DNA from: Glaciihabitans tibetensis
GTDB taxonomy: Bacteria; Actinomycetota; Actinomycetes; Actinomycetales; Microbacteriaceae
Assembly: GCF_003003265.1 (NCBI RefSeq)
Contig: NZ_PVTL01000008.1
Location: 62,001-126,000, forward strand
Direction: 5' to 3'
Length of the DNA: 64,000 nt
The stretch's first letter is position 1. The number at the start of each line of letters is the position of its first letter. The translations under genes were made by a program, and so were the position numbers. The notes beneath the pieces were generated by a model that saw only the letters and a list, made by a program, of their open reading frames with translations, was not told the origin of the DNA and did not search any database. Shown here one piece after another: positions 1-8,104 of this stretch.

Positions 1-843
1 ACGGTTCAGTGGGAGAACCAGGAAGTGCCGCTCGCGCTCGGTGTCGTTCCCGTGGGAATGGCCGCGGCCAACTTCGGAGATGACGACGGAGACGGAATCC
101 TACCCTGGGTGGCAGAAAAGCTGGACGAGCTCGGGGGCGAAGCCCCCGTCCTCTTCGACGAAACCGATGGAATCGACTTCGAAGCGGTCGCCGACACGAA
201 CCCCGATGTGATTCTCGCGGCGTACTCCGGCCTGACGCAGGAGGACTACGACACCCTCAGCGAGATCGCTCCGGTCGTCGGCTACCCGGACGCACCCTGG
301 GCCACGTCGTGGCGCGACTCGATCAAGTTCAACAGCATGGGTATGGGCATGGCCGAGGAAGGCGAGCAGCTTGTCGCCGACATCGAGCAGGAAGTTTCCG
401 ACTCCGTTGCCGAGTACCCGCAGCTCGAGGGCAAGGCGACCATGTTCCTGACTCACATCGACCCGACTGACCTGAGCGAGGTCAACTTCTACACCGGTTT
501 TGACACCCGCGGCGCGTTCTTCGAGGACCTCGGCCTGGCCACTCCCCAGAGCGTTGCAGATGCATCGGAAGACAACTCCTTCTCGGGCACGGTCAGTGCC
601 GAGCAGGTCGACGTCTTCTCCGACGTCGACATCCTCGTCACCTACGGAGACGACGAGACCATCGCGCTGCTCCAGGGCGACCCGCTGCTCTCGCAGGTGC
701 CCGCTATCAAGAACGGTGCGATCGTTGCGCTGCCCGACTCCAGCCCGCTGGGAACCGCAGCCAACCCGACCCCGCTCGCCATCTCGTGGGTCCTCGACGA
801 GTACGTCGCGCTTCTTGCCGCGGCAGCCGACAAGGCTCTGTGA
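1..843 (+). CDS. Iron-siderophore ABC transporter substrate-binding protein (5' end missing)
   Basis: The reading frame is open from the first base, so the signal peptide and N-terminus lie outside the window; about 280 residues are present. The sequence has the helical-backbone, two-lobe character of the Fe3+-siderophore (FepB/FhuD-like) binding proteins: an 'NPDVILAAYSGLT' segment, an 'APVVGYP' segment and a C-terminal 'LDEYVALLAAA' helix. Members of this family are lipid-anchored outside the membrane in Gram-positive bacteria and hand ferric chelates to the FecCD-type permeases encoded directly downstream on the same strand. The substrate cannot be told from sequence; other chelates such as haem or cobalamin are possible but the residue pattern favours siderophores. 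The gap to the next gene is filled by a tandem repeat. Confidence 0.9.
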   Translation, partial: TVQWENQEVPLALGVVPVGMAAANFGDDDGDGILPWVAEKLDELGGEAPVLFDETDGIDFEAVADTNPDVILAAYSGLTQEDYDTLSEIAPVVGYPDAPWATSWRDSIKFNSMGMGMAEEGEQLVADIEQEVSDSVAEYPQLEGKATMFLTHIDPTDLSEVNFYTGFDTRGAFFEDLGLATPQSVADASEDNSFSGTVSAEQVDVFSDVDILVTYGDDETIALLQGDPLLSQVPAIKNGAIVALPDSSPLGTAANPTPLAISWVLDEYVALLAAAADKAL

Positions 844-859
844 GCCTGACGCTGGCTCT

Positions 860-927
860 GTAACCCAGATCACTCGGTAACCCAGACAACTCCGTACTCC
901 AGACAACCCTGTGACCCAGACAATTCA
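860..927. repeat. 17-bp tandem repeat, four copies, running into the permease start
   Basis: Four head-to-tail units of 17 bp (860-876, 877-893, 894-910, 911-927) built on GTAACCCAGACAACTCC. The last unit supplies the GTG start and the first codons (GTG ACC CAG ACA) of the downstream permease. There is no clear Shine-Dalgarno sequence in front of that GTG. Confidence 0.85.
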
Positions 928-1954
928 GCGCCCCGATTCGGGCGTCGCCACCGTGCGACGCCCGAATCGCGTGCGGCTGTTGTGGCTGATTGCGGTGCTG
1001 GGGCTCCTCGCCGTCCTCGCGGTAACGTCGCTCGTTGTTGGCTCGCGGGATGTCTCGTTTGACGACCTTCTCGCCGGTCTGCGCGGGTCGATGGACAACC
1101 TCAGCCAGGCCGCCGTAGTGAAACGAATCCCCCGCACGATTCTCGCCGTGATCGTGGGCGCCGCGCTGGGGCTCTCCGGCGCGGTCATGCAGGGCGTCAC
1201 CCGCAACCCGCTCGCCGACCCCAGCATCCTCGGGGTGAACATGGGCGCCTCCCTCGCTGTCGTCACCGGCATCGCCTGGTTCGGGCTGTCCACCGCCACC
1301 GGTTACCTGTGGGCCGCGATCGCGGGCGCGGCCGTGACCGCCGTCTTTGTCTACACGATTGGTTCGCTCGGTCGTGGCGGTGCCACCCCGCTCAAACTGG
1401 CGCTCGCGGGCGCTGCAACCTCGGCCGCGCTCGTTTCCTTCATCACCGCGGTGGCGCTACCCCGAGGCGACATCTCAGCCAACATCCGATCGTGGCAGAT
1501 CGGTGGTGTGGGCGGTGCTTCCTTCGACAGCATCCAGCCCATGCTCCCGTTCTTCGTCGTGGGCTGCGCGATCAGTCTGATGTCGGCTCGAGGTCTTAAT
1601 TCGCTTGCCCTGGGGGATGACCTCGCCGCCAGCCTCGGAGAACGAGTTGCCGTCGCCCGCGCTTTCGCCGCCGTCGGTGCGGTTCTGCTGTGCGGTGCCG
1701 CGACCGCTGTTGCGGGCCCGATCGGCTTCGTCGGCCTGGTTGTGCCGCACTTCTGCCGATTGTTGGTCGGCGTCGACCAGCGCTGGCTTCTCCCATTCTC
1801 AGCGCTGACCGGCGCGTGCCTGCTCGTCTTTGCCGACGTGATCGGGCGCATCATCGCTCGCCCCGCCGAGCTCGATGTCGGGATCCTCACCGCCCTCATC
1901 GGCGCACCGTTCTTCATCGCCATTGTTCGCCGCCAGAAAGTTCGTGCCCTATGA
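911..1954 (+). CDS. FecCD-family iron-chelate permease, first subunit
   Basis: A 347-residue membrane protein of the FecCD/BtuC family, which forms half of the translocation channel of a ferric-chelate importer. Seen in the sequence: about nine to ten hydrophobic segments starting near residue 21, the family motif 'GAVMQGVTRNPLADPSILG' near residues 93-111, and the conserved 'AGPIGFVGLVVPHFCRLLVG' loop that contacts the ATPase. Length matches the family (330-350). The GTG start at 911 lies inside the fourth copy of a 17-bp repeat and lacks an evident ribosome site, so translation may depend on coupling to the binding-protein gene; a start at GTG 953 is possible but also has no site. The stop overlaps the region before the second permease, indicating an operon. 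Confidence 0.92.
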   Translation: MTQTIQRPDSGVATVRRPNRVRLLWLIAVLGLLAVLAVTSLVVGSRDVSFDDLLAGLRGSMDNLSQAAVVKRIPRTILAVIVGAALGLSGAVMQGVTRNPLADPSILGVNMGASLAVVTGIAWFGLSTATGYLWAAIAGAAVTAVFVYTIGSLGRGGATPLKLALAGAATSAALVSFITAVALPRGDISANIRSWQIGGVGGASFDSIQPMLPFFVVGCAISLMSARGLNSLALGDDLAASLGERVAVARAFAAVGAVLLCGAATAVAGPIGFVGLVVPHFCRLLVGVDQRWLLPFSALTGACLLVFADVIGRIIARPAELDVGILTALIGAPFFIAIVRRQKVRAL

Positions 1955-1967
1955 CCATGCGTGCGCT

Positions 1968-3026
1968 ATGACCGCGGGCACCGTCTTCGTCAAACCCTCC
2001 TCCACGCTCGACCTCGTCGTGCGGGGCCGTGCGCAGCGGGCATCCCGTCGCCGCCTCGTCATGGGGATTCTGGCTGCCTCGATTGTTGTGGTGTTCGCGG
2101 TCAGTCTGATGGTTGGCCAGACGTTGTACTCTCCCGCCGACGTGATGGGCGTTCTTCTGGGGCGGGATGTCTCGGGCGCCACCTTCACGATCGGGCGGCT
2201 GCGCCTGCCGCGCGCCGTGCTCGCGGTGGTCGCGGGGCTAAGTTTCGGCCTCGCCGGCGTGACCTTCCAGACCATGCTGCGCAACGCGCTCGCCAGCCCC
2301 GACATCATCGGAATCAGCGCCGGTGCGAGCGCCGCGGCGTCGTTCGCGATTGTGACCCTGTCGCTCAGCGGCGCCGCGGTGTCGATCTTCGCCATCGTCG
2401 CGGGACTCGGCGTTGCGTTGGCCATCTACGCCCTCTCGTACAAGGGCGGTGCGGCCGGCACCCGGCTGATCCTCGTGGGCATCGGAATCGCGGCGATGCT
2501 GGAGAGCGTCACGAATTACATCCTGTCGCGCGCGGGCCAGTGGGAGCTGCAGGAAGCGCTGCGGTGGCTGACCGGCAGCCTCAACGGCACCACCTGGCCG
2601 CAGGTGCTGACCGCGCTCATCGCCCTCGTGGTGTTCGGCCCGATGCTGCTCAGCCGCGCCGGGCTGCTCGGGGCGATGCAATTGGGCGATGACACCGCGG
2701 GCGCGCTCGGAGTACGGGTGGAGCGCACCCGCATCATCGTGATCTTCTCCGCGGTCGGGCTGATCGCGTTCGCCACCGCCGCGGCCGGTCCCATCGCATT
2801 TGTGGCGTTTCTGTCTGGGCCGATCGCATCGCGCCTGATCGGGCCCAACGGCTCGGTTCTCCTGCCGGCGTCACTGGTCGGGGCGTTGCTGGTGCTGGTT
2901 GCCGATTTCTGCGGGCAGTACGCCTTCGGCACGCGATTCCCCGTCGGGGTCGTCACGGGCGTGCTCGGCGCGCCCTATCTGATCTACCTCATCGTCCGAA
3001 CGAACCGAGCGGGAGGCTCCCTATGA
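1968..3026 (+). CDS. FecCD-family iron-chelate permease, second subunit
   Basis: A 352-residue paralogue of the preceding permease (FepG-like) that would pair with it in the membrane. The core shows 'AGVTFQTMLRNALASPDIIG', the equivalent of the first permease's 'NPLADPSILG' motif, and a 'AAGPIAFVAFLSGPIASRL' loop for ATPase contact. The frame stays open upstream to 1875, but those codons overlap the first permease; ATG 1968 gives a normal-length family N-terminus and lies 13 bases after the previous stop. The last four bases (ATGA) are shared with the ATPase start at 3023, a standard sign of translational coupling. Substrate is inferred from the operon. Confidence 0.92.
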   Translation: MTAGTVFVKPSSTLDLVVRGRAQRASRRRLVMGILAASIVVVFAVSLMVGQTLYSPADVMGVLLGRDVSGATFTIGRLRLPRAVLAVVAGLSFGLAGVTFQTMLRNALASPDIIGISAGASAAASFAIVTLSLSGAAVSIFAIVAGLGVALAIYALSYKGGAAGTRLILVGIGIAAMLESVTNYILSRAGQWELQEALRWLTGSLNGTTWPQVLTALIALVVFGPMLLSRAGLLGAMQLGDDTAGALGVRVERTRIIVIFSAVGLIAFATAAAGPIAFVAFLSGPIASRLIGPNGSVLLPASLVGALLVLVADFCGQYAFGTRFPVGVVTGVLGAPYLIYLIVRTNRAGGSL

Positions 3027-3832
3027 CCTCGTCCCACACCCTCGTTGCCCAAGCCCTGACCCTGGGGTACGGCGACAGCACCGTGATCAACGGACTGGAT
3101 CTCATCGTTCCGGGCGGCCAGATCACGGCCATCGTGGGCCCGAACGCCTGCGGCAAATCCACCCTGCTGCGGTCGATGTCGCGCCTGCTGGCTCCCCGCG
3201 ATGGCCGGGTTCTGCTGGACGGAAAGTCCGTGCACAAGATCCCCGCGCGGGAGCTGGCCCGCACCCTCGGGCTTCTGCCGCAATCGCCGATCGCGCCCGA
3301 CGGGATCACGGTCACCGACCTCGTCGGACGCGGGCGGCAACCGCACCAGGGGCTGTTCTCCCGCTGGACTCGCGAGGACGAGCAGGCCGTCGCGGACGCG
3401 CTCGACGCGACAGACACGGCGTCCCTCGCCGACCGTTCCGTCGACGAACTCTCCGGCGGCCAGCGCCAGCGGGTGTGGATCGCGATGGCTCTCGCCCAGC
3501 ACACAGACCTGCTGCTGCTCGACGAACCGACCACGTTCCTCGACGTGAGCCACCAGATCGAGGTCCTTGACCTGCTCACTGACCTCAACCGCTCGCGCGG
3601 CACCACCATTGTCATGGTGCTCCACGATCTCAACCTGGCTGCCCGCTACGCAGACCACCTGATTGCCCTCGCCGACGGACGCGTGCATGCGGCGGGCGCA
3701 CCCGCTGACGTGCTGACCGAGGAGTGTGTTCGCCACGTTTTTGGTATTGAGAGCAAGGTCATTCTGGACCCGACATCCGACAAGCCCCTCATGCTCCCCA
3801 TCGGACGGCACCACATGAACGTGACGGTCTAA
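3023..3832 (+). CDS. Iron-siderophore ABC transporter ATP-binding protein
   Basis: A 269-residue ATPase of the FepC/FhuC type that powers the importer. Walker A is GPNACGKST at residues 39-47, the ABC signature LSGGQ at 143-147, and Walker B LLLLDEP at 163-169, followed by the H-loop 'VLHDLN'. The 'NACGKST' form and the long 'TFLDVSHQIEVLDLL' D-loop are typical of the iron-chelate subgroup. It starts in a 4-base overlap with the second permease and is the last gene of the operon; the next gene is on the opposite strand. No Fur/DtxR-type operator can be judged because the operon's promoter lies outside the window. Confidence 0.95.
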   Translation: MTSSHTLVAQALTLGYGDSTVINGLDLIVPGGQITAIVGPNACGKSTLLRSMSRLLAPRDGRVLLDGKSVHKIPARELARTLGLLPQSPIAPDGITVTDLVGRGRQPHQGLFSRWTREDEQAVADALDATDTASLADRSVDELSGGQRQRVWIAMALAQHTDLLLLDEPTTFLDVSHQIEVLDLLTDLNRSRGTTIVMVLHDLNLAARYADHLIALADGRVHAAGAPADVLTEECVRHVFGIESKVILDPTSDKPLMLPIGRHHMNVTV

Positions 3833-3859
3833 ACGCTCAGTCCAGGACCGGAGAGACGC

Positions 3860-4513
3860 TCACACCAGGATCGGAAACGTCGCGAGGATGACGCATCCGG
3901 TCGTAGCCAGGGCGATCGCGAGCCCGAGGAGCACCCAGTCCACCCAGAGGAAACGGTTGCGGCTCGACATCGCGCTGAAGAACAGGACGAGCGCGAAGAG
4001 CACGGTCAGCAAAGAGTAGTTGTCGCCGCGCTGGTTGCTCACCAGCGCGCTCGCGAACTTCTGGTCGGCCTCGTCCGAGAACTTCTGCGCCTGCACCTGG
4101 CCCGCGGGCACGTAGGAGGGCTCGGCGAACGGCGACTTCGCCTGCTCGCCGTCCCGTTCCCAGTCGGCAAAGGCGACCGCGAACTCGGGGGTGAACCGTT
4201 CCTCAACGTAGGACTCGAGCGCAGTGTCGCCGGTGGCGCGGGCGTCGATCCACTGCGCGTAAATCGCCAGGTCGATCGAGCGTGCATCGCGGGCCTCGCT
4301 CGATGCGTCGGACGACTTGATGCGCGCGGCAGATGCCTGACTGAAGTTGATCGACATCTCGCCGCCCCACTTGGACGATTCGAAGCCGCACCAAGCCGTC
4401 AGGATCGCGGTGACGGACAGCACAAAGACGGCGAGGATCTCGCGGACCTCGGTGCTCCGTAGCTTCTCCTCGCGCTTTTCTGGCTTGGATGGGGATTTCG
4501 GTTCCGCCTGCAC
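3860..4513 (-). CDS. Hypothetical membrane protein, three predicted membrane segments
   Basis: A 217-residue protein whose function I do not recognise. One hydrophobic segment follows a charged, Lys/Glu-rich N-terminus ('AVFVLSVTAILTAWCGFESSKW'), then a long polar region of about 100 residues with many acidic and Gln residues, and two close C-terminal hydrophobic segments. The architecture resembles DUF4337-like proteins but the match is weak. The frame is open back to 4693 inside the glutamate decarboxylase 3' end, but GTG 4513 has an AAGGAGA site four bases upstream and is the better start. It lies downstream of glutamate decarboxylase on the same strand, about 95 bases away, so co-transcription is possible. 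Confidence 0.75.
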   Translation of the reverse strand: MQAEPKSPSKPEKREEKLRSTEVREILAVFVLSVTAILTAWCGFESSKWGGEMSINFSQASAARIKSSDASSEARDARSIDLAIYAQWIDARATGDTALESYVEERFTPEFAVAFADWERDGEQAKSPFAEPSYVPAGQVQAQKFSDEADQKFASALVSNQRGDNYSLLTVLFALVLFFSAMSSRNRFLWVDWVLLGLAIALATTGCVILATFPILV

Positions 4514-4607
4514 GACGTCTCCTTGGCTGACCGTTCGGCGGCGATCTCGTGCCCCGGCGTTCTCGTTCGGCGACGATCTCGTGCCCCGGCGTTCTCGTTC
4601 GGCGGCG

Positions 4608-6077
4608 TCAGTGGGTGAAGGTGGAGACGAGCCCCTCGGTGGGCATCGGCGACGTGAGGGCGTCGAGGTAGTCGACGGCGTCGCGAATGTCATGCATCAG
4701 GCTTTCTGCGAGGTTTCGGCTGAGCCCGTTGCGCACCACGATGCGCTGCACGACCATGTCGGCGAGGTCGTCGGGCATGGGGTACGCCGGTATCAGCCAG
4801 CCCTTGAGGCGGAGGCGCTCGGACAGGTGGTACAGATTCCACTTGTCTGTGTACTTCGCGGTCAGCTGCCAGGCGAAGACCGGGATGTCGGTGCCATCAT
4901 TCCACAGGGTGAAGCACGGCGTGCTCGCAATCTCCCCGGCGAGGTAGACCGCGACATCCTGCGACGTCTTCTGCACCTTGTAGTACCCGTCCCATCCGAG
5001 GCGCAAAAACAGGTAGTACTGCAGCAGCACCTGCGCGCCCGGACGCGAGAAGTTCAGTGCGAAGCTCGGCATGTGACCGCCGAGGTAGGTGACGTCGAAC
5101 ACGAGATCCGCGGGAAGGTCGGCGGTCGTGCGCCAGACAACCCAGCCGAGACCCGGGTAGACCAGCCCGTACTTGTGCGCCGAGGTGCTGATCGAGGCCA
5201 CGCGTTCGAGGCGGAAGTCCCAGACCAGTTCGGGCTGCAGGAAGGGCGCAATCATGCCGCCGGATGCCCCGTCCACGTGAATCGGCACGTCCAACCCGGT
5301 CGCGGCCTGAATGCGATCCAGCGCCGCCGCAATCTCGGCCACCGGCTCGTACATGCCCGTGTAGGTCACGCCCATGATGGCGACCACACCGATCGTGTTC
5401 TCGTCGACATACTGGTCGAGCGACGACCCGTCGAGAACCTTGTGTTCCTCGGAGATCGGCACGTAGCGCGGCTCGACATCCCAGTAGTTGCAGAACTTCT
5501 CCCAGCACACCTGAACGGCGCTCGACAAAATCAGGTTGGGCCGATCGGTCGGTTTGCCCGCGGCTTTGCGGTCCTGCTGCCAGCGGCGCTTGAGGGCGAG
5601 CCCGCCGAGCATGCACGCCTCGGACGATCCAATCGTGGAGGTGCCGATCGCTTGCTCCGCGTCCGGGGCGTTCCAGAGCGACGCGATCATTTTCCAGCAT
5701 CGGGTTTCGATCGCCGCCGTTTGCGGGTACTCGTCCTTGTCGACCATGTTCTTGTCGGCCGTCTCGGAGTACAGCTTTGCCGCGTACGGGTCCATCCAGG
5801 TGCCGACGAAGGTCGCGAGGTTCAGCCGTGAGTTACCGTCGAGCATCGCCTCGTCGTGCACGATCTGGTACGCGGTCTCGGGCAGCGACTCCGTCGCCGG
5901 CAGCTCGTCCAGCGGAAAGTCGGTGGCTTCGCCCGCCCGCGCAAACAGCGGATTGAGCTGGTTCTGCGACCCGTCGCCCGTGAACCCGCGCGCTGTCTCG
6001 CCCGATTGCGCTGAAGCTGTCGATTTCGTCGCTCTCGATTTCGTCGGAGAAGTGGCCGAAGAGGTGGTTGTCGTCAT
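4608..6077 (-). CDS. gadB: Glutamate decarboxylase, PLP-dependent
   Basis: A 489-residue group II decarboxylase that converts L-glutamate to GABA and CO2, consuming a proton. The PLP lysine is in 'SISTSAHKYG' (Lys302 counted from this start), with the cofactor-binding 'GTSTIGSSEA' and 'HVDGASGGMIAPF' segments in the expected order. Start choice: the frame reaches 6146 and contains ATGs at 6116 and 6077; 6077 gives a length closest to the family (about 465) while still leaving a roughly 30-residue Ser/Thr/Lys-rich tail. No good ribosome site decides it. No glutamate/GABA antiporter (GadC) is adjacent, so a role in acid resistance versus GABA metabolism cannot be inferred from context. Confidence 0.93.
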   Translation of the reverse strand: MTTTTSSATSPTKSRATKSTASAQSGETARGFTGDGSQNQLNPLFARAGEATDFPLDELPATESLPETAYQIVHDEAMLDGNSRLNLATFVGTWMDPYAAKLYSETADKNMVDKDEYPQTAAIETRCWKMIASLWNAPDAEQAIGTSTIGSSEACMLGGLALKRRWQQDRKAAGKPTDRPNLILSSAVQVCWEKFCNYWDVEPRYVPISEEHKVLDGSSLDQYVDENTIGVVAIMGVTYTGMYEPVAEIAAALDRIQAATGLDVPIHVDGASGGMIAPFLQPELVWDFRLERVASISTSAHKYGLVYPGLGWVVWRTTADLPADLVFDVTYLGGHMPSFALNFSRPGAQVLLQYYLFLRLGWDGYYKVQKTSQDVAVYLAGEIASTPCFTLWNDGTDIPVFAWQLTAKYTDKWNLYHLSERLRLKGWLIPAYPMPDDLADMVVQRIVVRNGLSRNLAESLMHDIRDAVDYLDALTSPMPTEGLVSTFTH

Positions 6078-6164
6078 GGCTTCGAGAGTAGGAATCGGCG
6101 GAGGGTGCGTCGTCATCCGAGGCGGGTGATGTACGGCGGATGCCACGGCGCCTAGCCTCGCTGC

Positions 6165-6851
6165 ATGCCAGCCCCTCGAGCGCTACGTCTTCGTCGGGAG
6201 GCCTGGGGTTTCGCGATCGGCTCCGGTTTCTTCCTCGTGGGAGCCGTGCCCCTCTACGCTGACGCGGTCGGTCTAGTGGCCACCAACGTCACGTTCTTCG
6301 TGGGCGCGATCTTCTTCACCCTCGCCGCGTTCATCCAGCTTGCGCTGAGCGGGCGCCCGCCTGGCGGCGGGCGCGAACCTGGCGGCGGGCGCCAAGCGGG
6401 CGGCGGGTGGTCGAAGCCCGACCGGTACGACTGGTGGGCGTCTGTGGTGCAGTTCGGCGGCACCCTCTTCTTCAACCTGAGCACCACGCAGGCGCTGCTG
6501 ATCGCGCTCAACCCCTCCACACGAGTGAACAGCGGGTGGCGGCCCGACGCGTTCGGCTCGCTGTTGTTCCTGGTCGCGAGCGTCTGCGCGGTGCTCGCCA
6601 CGACTCAACGTGACGCGTTGTGGGATCCCAACGCGCGCGTCTGGCGGTGCACCTGGTTGAACCTGCTCGGGTCGGTATTCTTCGCAATCTCCGCCGTCGG
6701 CGCGTACGTCCTTCCTGCGAGCAAGGATCTCATCAGCCAGTTCTGGGCCAACGCGGGGACATTCTTCGGTGCCGCGTGCTTCCTGATCGCGGCGCTGCTC
6801 AGCCGAGCGGGGGCAACGGATCGGCGGGACGAGCCGCGCTCCGCCGCCTGA
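6165..6851 (+). CDS. Membrane protein, YrhK-like, five predicted membrane segments
   Basis: A 228-residue integral membrane protein. Hydrophobic segments lie near residues 15-37, 39-60, 95-110, 125-145, 160-180 and 190-210. Repeated 'W..GSGFFLVG', 'FGGTLFFNLS' and 'LLGSVFFAISAVGAY' patterns suggest two or three copies of a YrhK-type hairpin; this family name is a tentative recognition, and function is unknown. A soluble loop at about residues 65-85 is built from an 18-bp tandem repeat encoding Gly-Gly-Gly-Arg-rich units. The gene is divergent from glutamate decarboxylase with under 90 bases between, so the two may share a control region. Confidence 0.7.
   Translation: MPAPRALRLRREAWGFAIGSGFFLVGAVPLYADAVGLVATNVTFFVGAIFFTLAAFIQLALSGRPPGGGREPGGGRQAGGGWSKPDRYDWWASVVQFGGTLFFNLSTTQALLIALNPSTRVNSGWRPDAFGSLLFLVASVCAVLATTQRDALWDPNARVWRCTWLNLLGSVFFAISAVGAYVLPASKDLISQFWANAGTFFGAACFLIAALLSRAGATDRRDEPRSAA
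6360..6413 (+). repeat. 18-bp tandem repeat in a coding loop, three copies
   Basis: Units at 6360-6377, 6378-6395 and 6396-6413 encode P-GGGRE / P-GGGRQ / A-GGGWS-like steps in a loop of the membrane protein. Copies 1 and 2 differ at only one base; the third is more diverged. The unit is a multiple of three, so copy change keeps frame. Confidence 0.8.
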
Positions 6852-6852
6852 G

Positions 6853-6924
6853 CCGCGCGCACTGTCTGAACCGCGCGCACTGTCTGAACCGCGTACGCTG
6901 TCTGAACCGCGCACGCTGCGTGGA
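6853..6924. repeat. 18-bp tandem repeat after the membrane-protein stop, four copies
   Basis: Units at 6853-6870, 6871-6888, 6889-6906 and 6907-6924 based on CCGCGCGCACTGTCTGAA; the first two are identical. The array starts directly after the stop codon at 6851 and ends 13 bases before the convergent gene's stop. Confidence 0.85.
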
Positions 6925-6937
6925 CACCGCGCGTGAC

Positions 6938-7630
6938 TCAGGCCTGGCTGTCGGCCCAGCCGGCGATGTCGACGCCGTGATTGTCCGGCGACGCAATTGT
7001 CCACCACTTCGGAGCTTCGCTTTCGTCGACCATTCGGCCTCCCGCTGCGATTGCGGCCTGCACACGCTGATGCGCCTGGTCGGCCGGCACCGAGATGTCG
7101 ATGTGGGTGCGCCCGCGTCCGGGCCGAGGCGGTCGCACGCGATGGAACCACAGATGCGGGCCCCGCCGAAGTGGGTCCACGAGGTCTTCGTCTCCAACCC
7201 TCTGGTAGCCGAAGGCCGCTTCCCAGAATGGACGGGTGTCCACATCGGCATCCTGTGCGACGGCGATGCCCACAACCTGCACCGCACCTGGGTCGGGACG
7301 CAGCCCCAGCTTGTGCGCCGCGGCGCTGATCGCGACGGCAAGCTCAGCGTCTTTCCTGCTCAGCGCTCCGTCGGCACGGGAACAGCAACGAATCGTGACC
7401 CCTTCGGGCCGCAGATCCACGTCAGGATCGTGACTGACCACCGACGCTGCATCTGCGATCGCCGACACGAACTCGGCGGCTTGGGCGAAGGAACCCGTCC
7501 GGTAGAAGGCGTGTGCACCCCAGAACAGCACGCGCCAGTCCTCGACGCCCGGGGTTGCATGAAACTGCAGCGGCAGGAGCTGTTCGAACGCGGGCGTGGC
7601 GCCCGGTGCATCCGTTTCATCATCGTTCAT
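6938..7630 (-). CDS. Pterin-4a-carbinolamine dehydratase-like domain fused to a VOC (glyoxalase-like) domain
   Basis: A 230-residue two-domain protein. Residues about 10-105 resemble pterin-4a-carbinolamine dehydratase ('W..L.WGAHAFYRTGSFAQAAEFV', then a HHPD-like region, then 'GALSRKDAELAVAI'). Residues about 115-230 look like a VOC/glyoxalase fold ('DPGAVQVVGIAVAQDADVDTRPFWEAAFGY', 'RTHIDISVPADQA', 'APKWWTIASPDNHGVDIAGW'). The dehydratase active-site motif, normally E-x3-H-H/N-P, reads S-H-D-P here, so one of the paired His/Asn positions is Asp and activity is doubtful. ATG 7630 is preceded by GGGAGAA; the frame is open further upstream but runs into repeat DNA. Similar dehydratase-VOC pairings are known in actinobacteria; their substrate is not established. 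Confidence 0.72.
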   Translation of the reverse strand: MNDDETDAPGATPAFEQLLPLQFHATPGVEDWRVLFWGAHAFYRTGSFAQAAEFVSAIADAASVVSHDPDVDLRPEGVTIRCCSRADGALSRKDAELAVAISAAAHKLGLRPDPGAVQVVGIAVAQDADVDTRPFWEAAFGYQRVGDEDLVDPLRRGPHLWFHRVRPPRPGRGRTHIDISVPADQAHQRVQAAIAAGGRMVDESEAPKWWTIASPDNHGVDIAGWADSQA

Positions 7631-7758
7631 TGCTTTTCTCCCTCGGGCTCGCGGGTCGGCTGTGGGGACCTCACACCCGAAAGAATGCCATGGGCGCAGC
7701 CGGCGAGCAGTGCCAGGAGGAGAATTTTGTGCTGGACGCCCGGATGCCGGTCCCAGAA

Positions 7759-7821
7759 ACCCGGATCTCGCATCCAGCGACCCGGATTTCGCACAGAGCG
7801 ACCCGGATTTCGCACCGAACA
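7759..7821. repeat. 21-bp tandem repeat, three copies
   Basis: Units at 7759-7779, 7780-7800 and 7801-7821 share the core ACCCGGATTTCGCA. Units 2 and 3 are nearly identical; unit 1 differs at several bases. Confidence 0.85.
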
Positions 7822-7987
7822 CTCCGATTCACGCACTCAGCGGCACGATCCTCCGCCCACCGGACAGTTGTCGACTCGACGACCTCATCCAGACCATCGA
7901 GAGGCCAGCAATCGACCGATTCGAGAAGAAACTGCCACGGGACTGCCCGCTGGGTGAGACGCGGGATCGATAGGTGGCCGGTGGGCC

Positions 7988-8071
7988 GTGGGAGGGATCG
8001 AGAACTGGCCGGTCGGCGCTGGGAGGGATCGAGGTGGGCAGTGGGAGGGACCGAGAACTGGCCGGTCGGCG
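7988..8071. repeat. 31-bp direct repeat pair
   Basis: Copies at 7988-8018 and 8041-8071 differ at one base (GTGGGAGGGAT/CCGAG... continuing through ACTGGCCGGTCGGCG). A further partial copy of the first half (GGGAGGGATCGAG) lies between them at about 8021-8033. Confidence 0.85.
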
Positions 8072-8104
8072 GATTGCCGCGATGGTCGGCCGCGCGGATC
8101 CGAG

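Larger units (their letters stand above)
7631..8104. other. 474-bp gap without a gene, rich in repeats
   Basis: Open frames here are in repeat-rich DNA and have no ribosome sites or recognisable protein. The gap holds a 21-bp array (7759-7821), a 31-bp repeat pair (7988-8071) and, near 7976, 8004 and 8057, the short motif GGCCGGTCGGC, which recurs in the gap at 30.6 kb. It would also contain the promoter of the leftward pterin-dehydratase/VOC gene. Confidence 0.7.
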
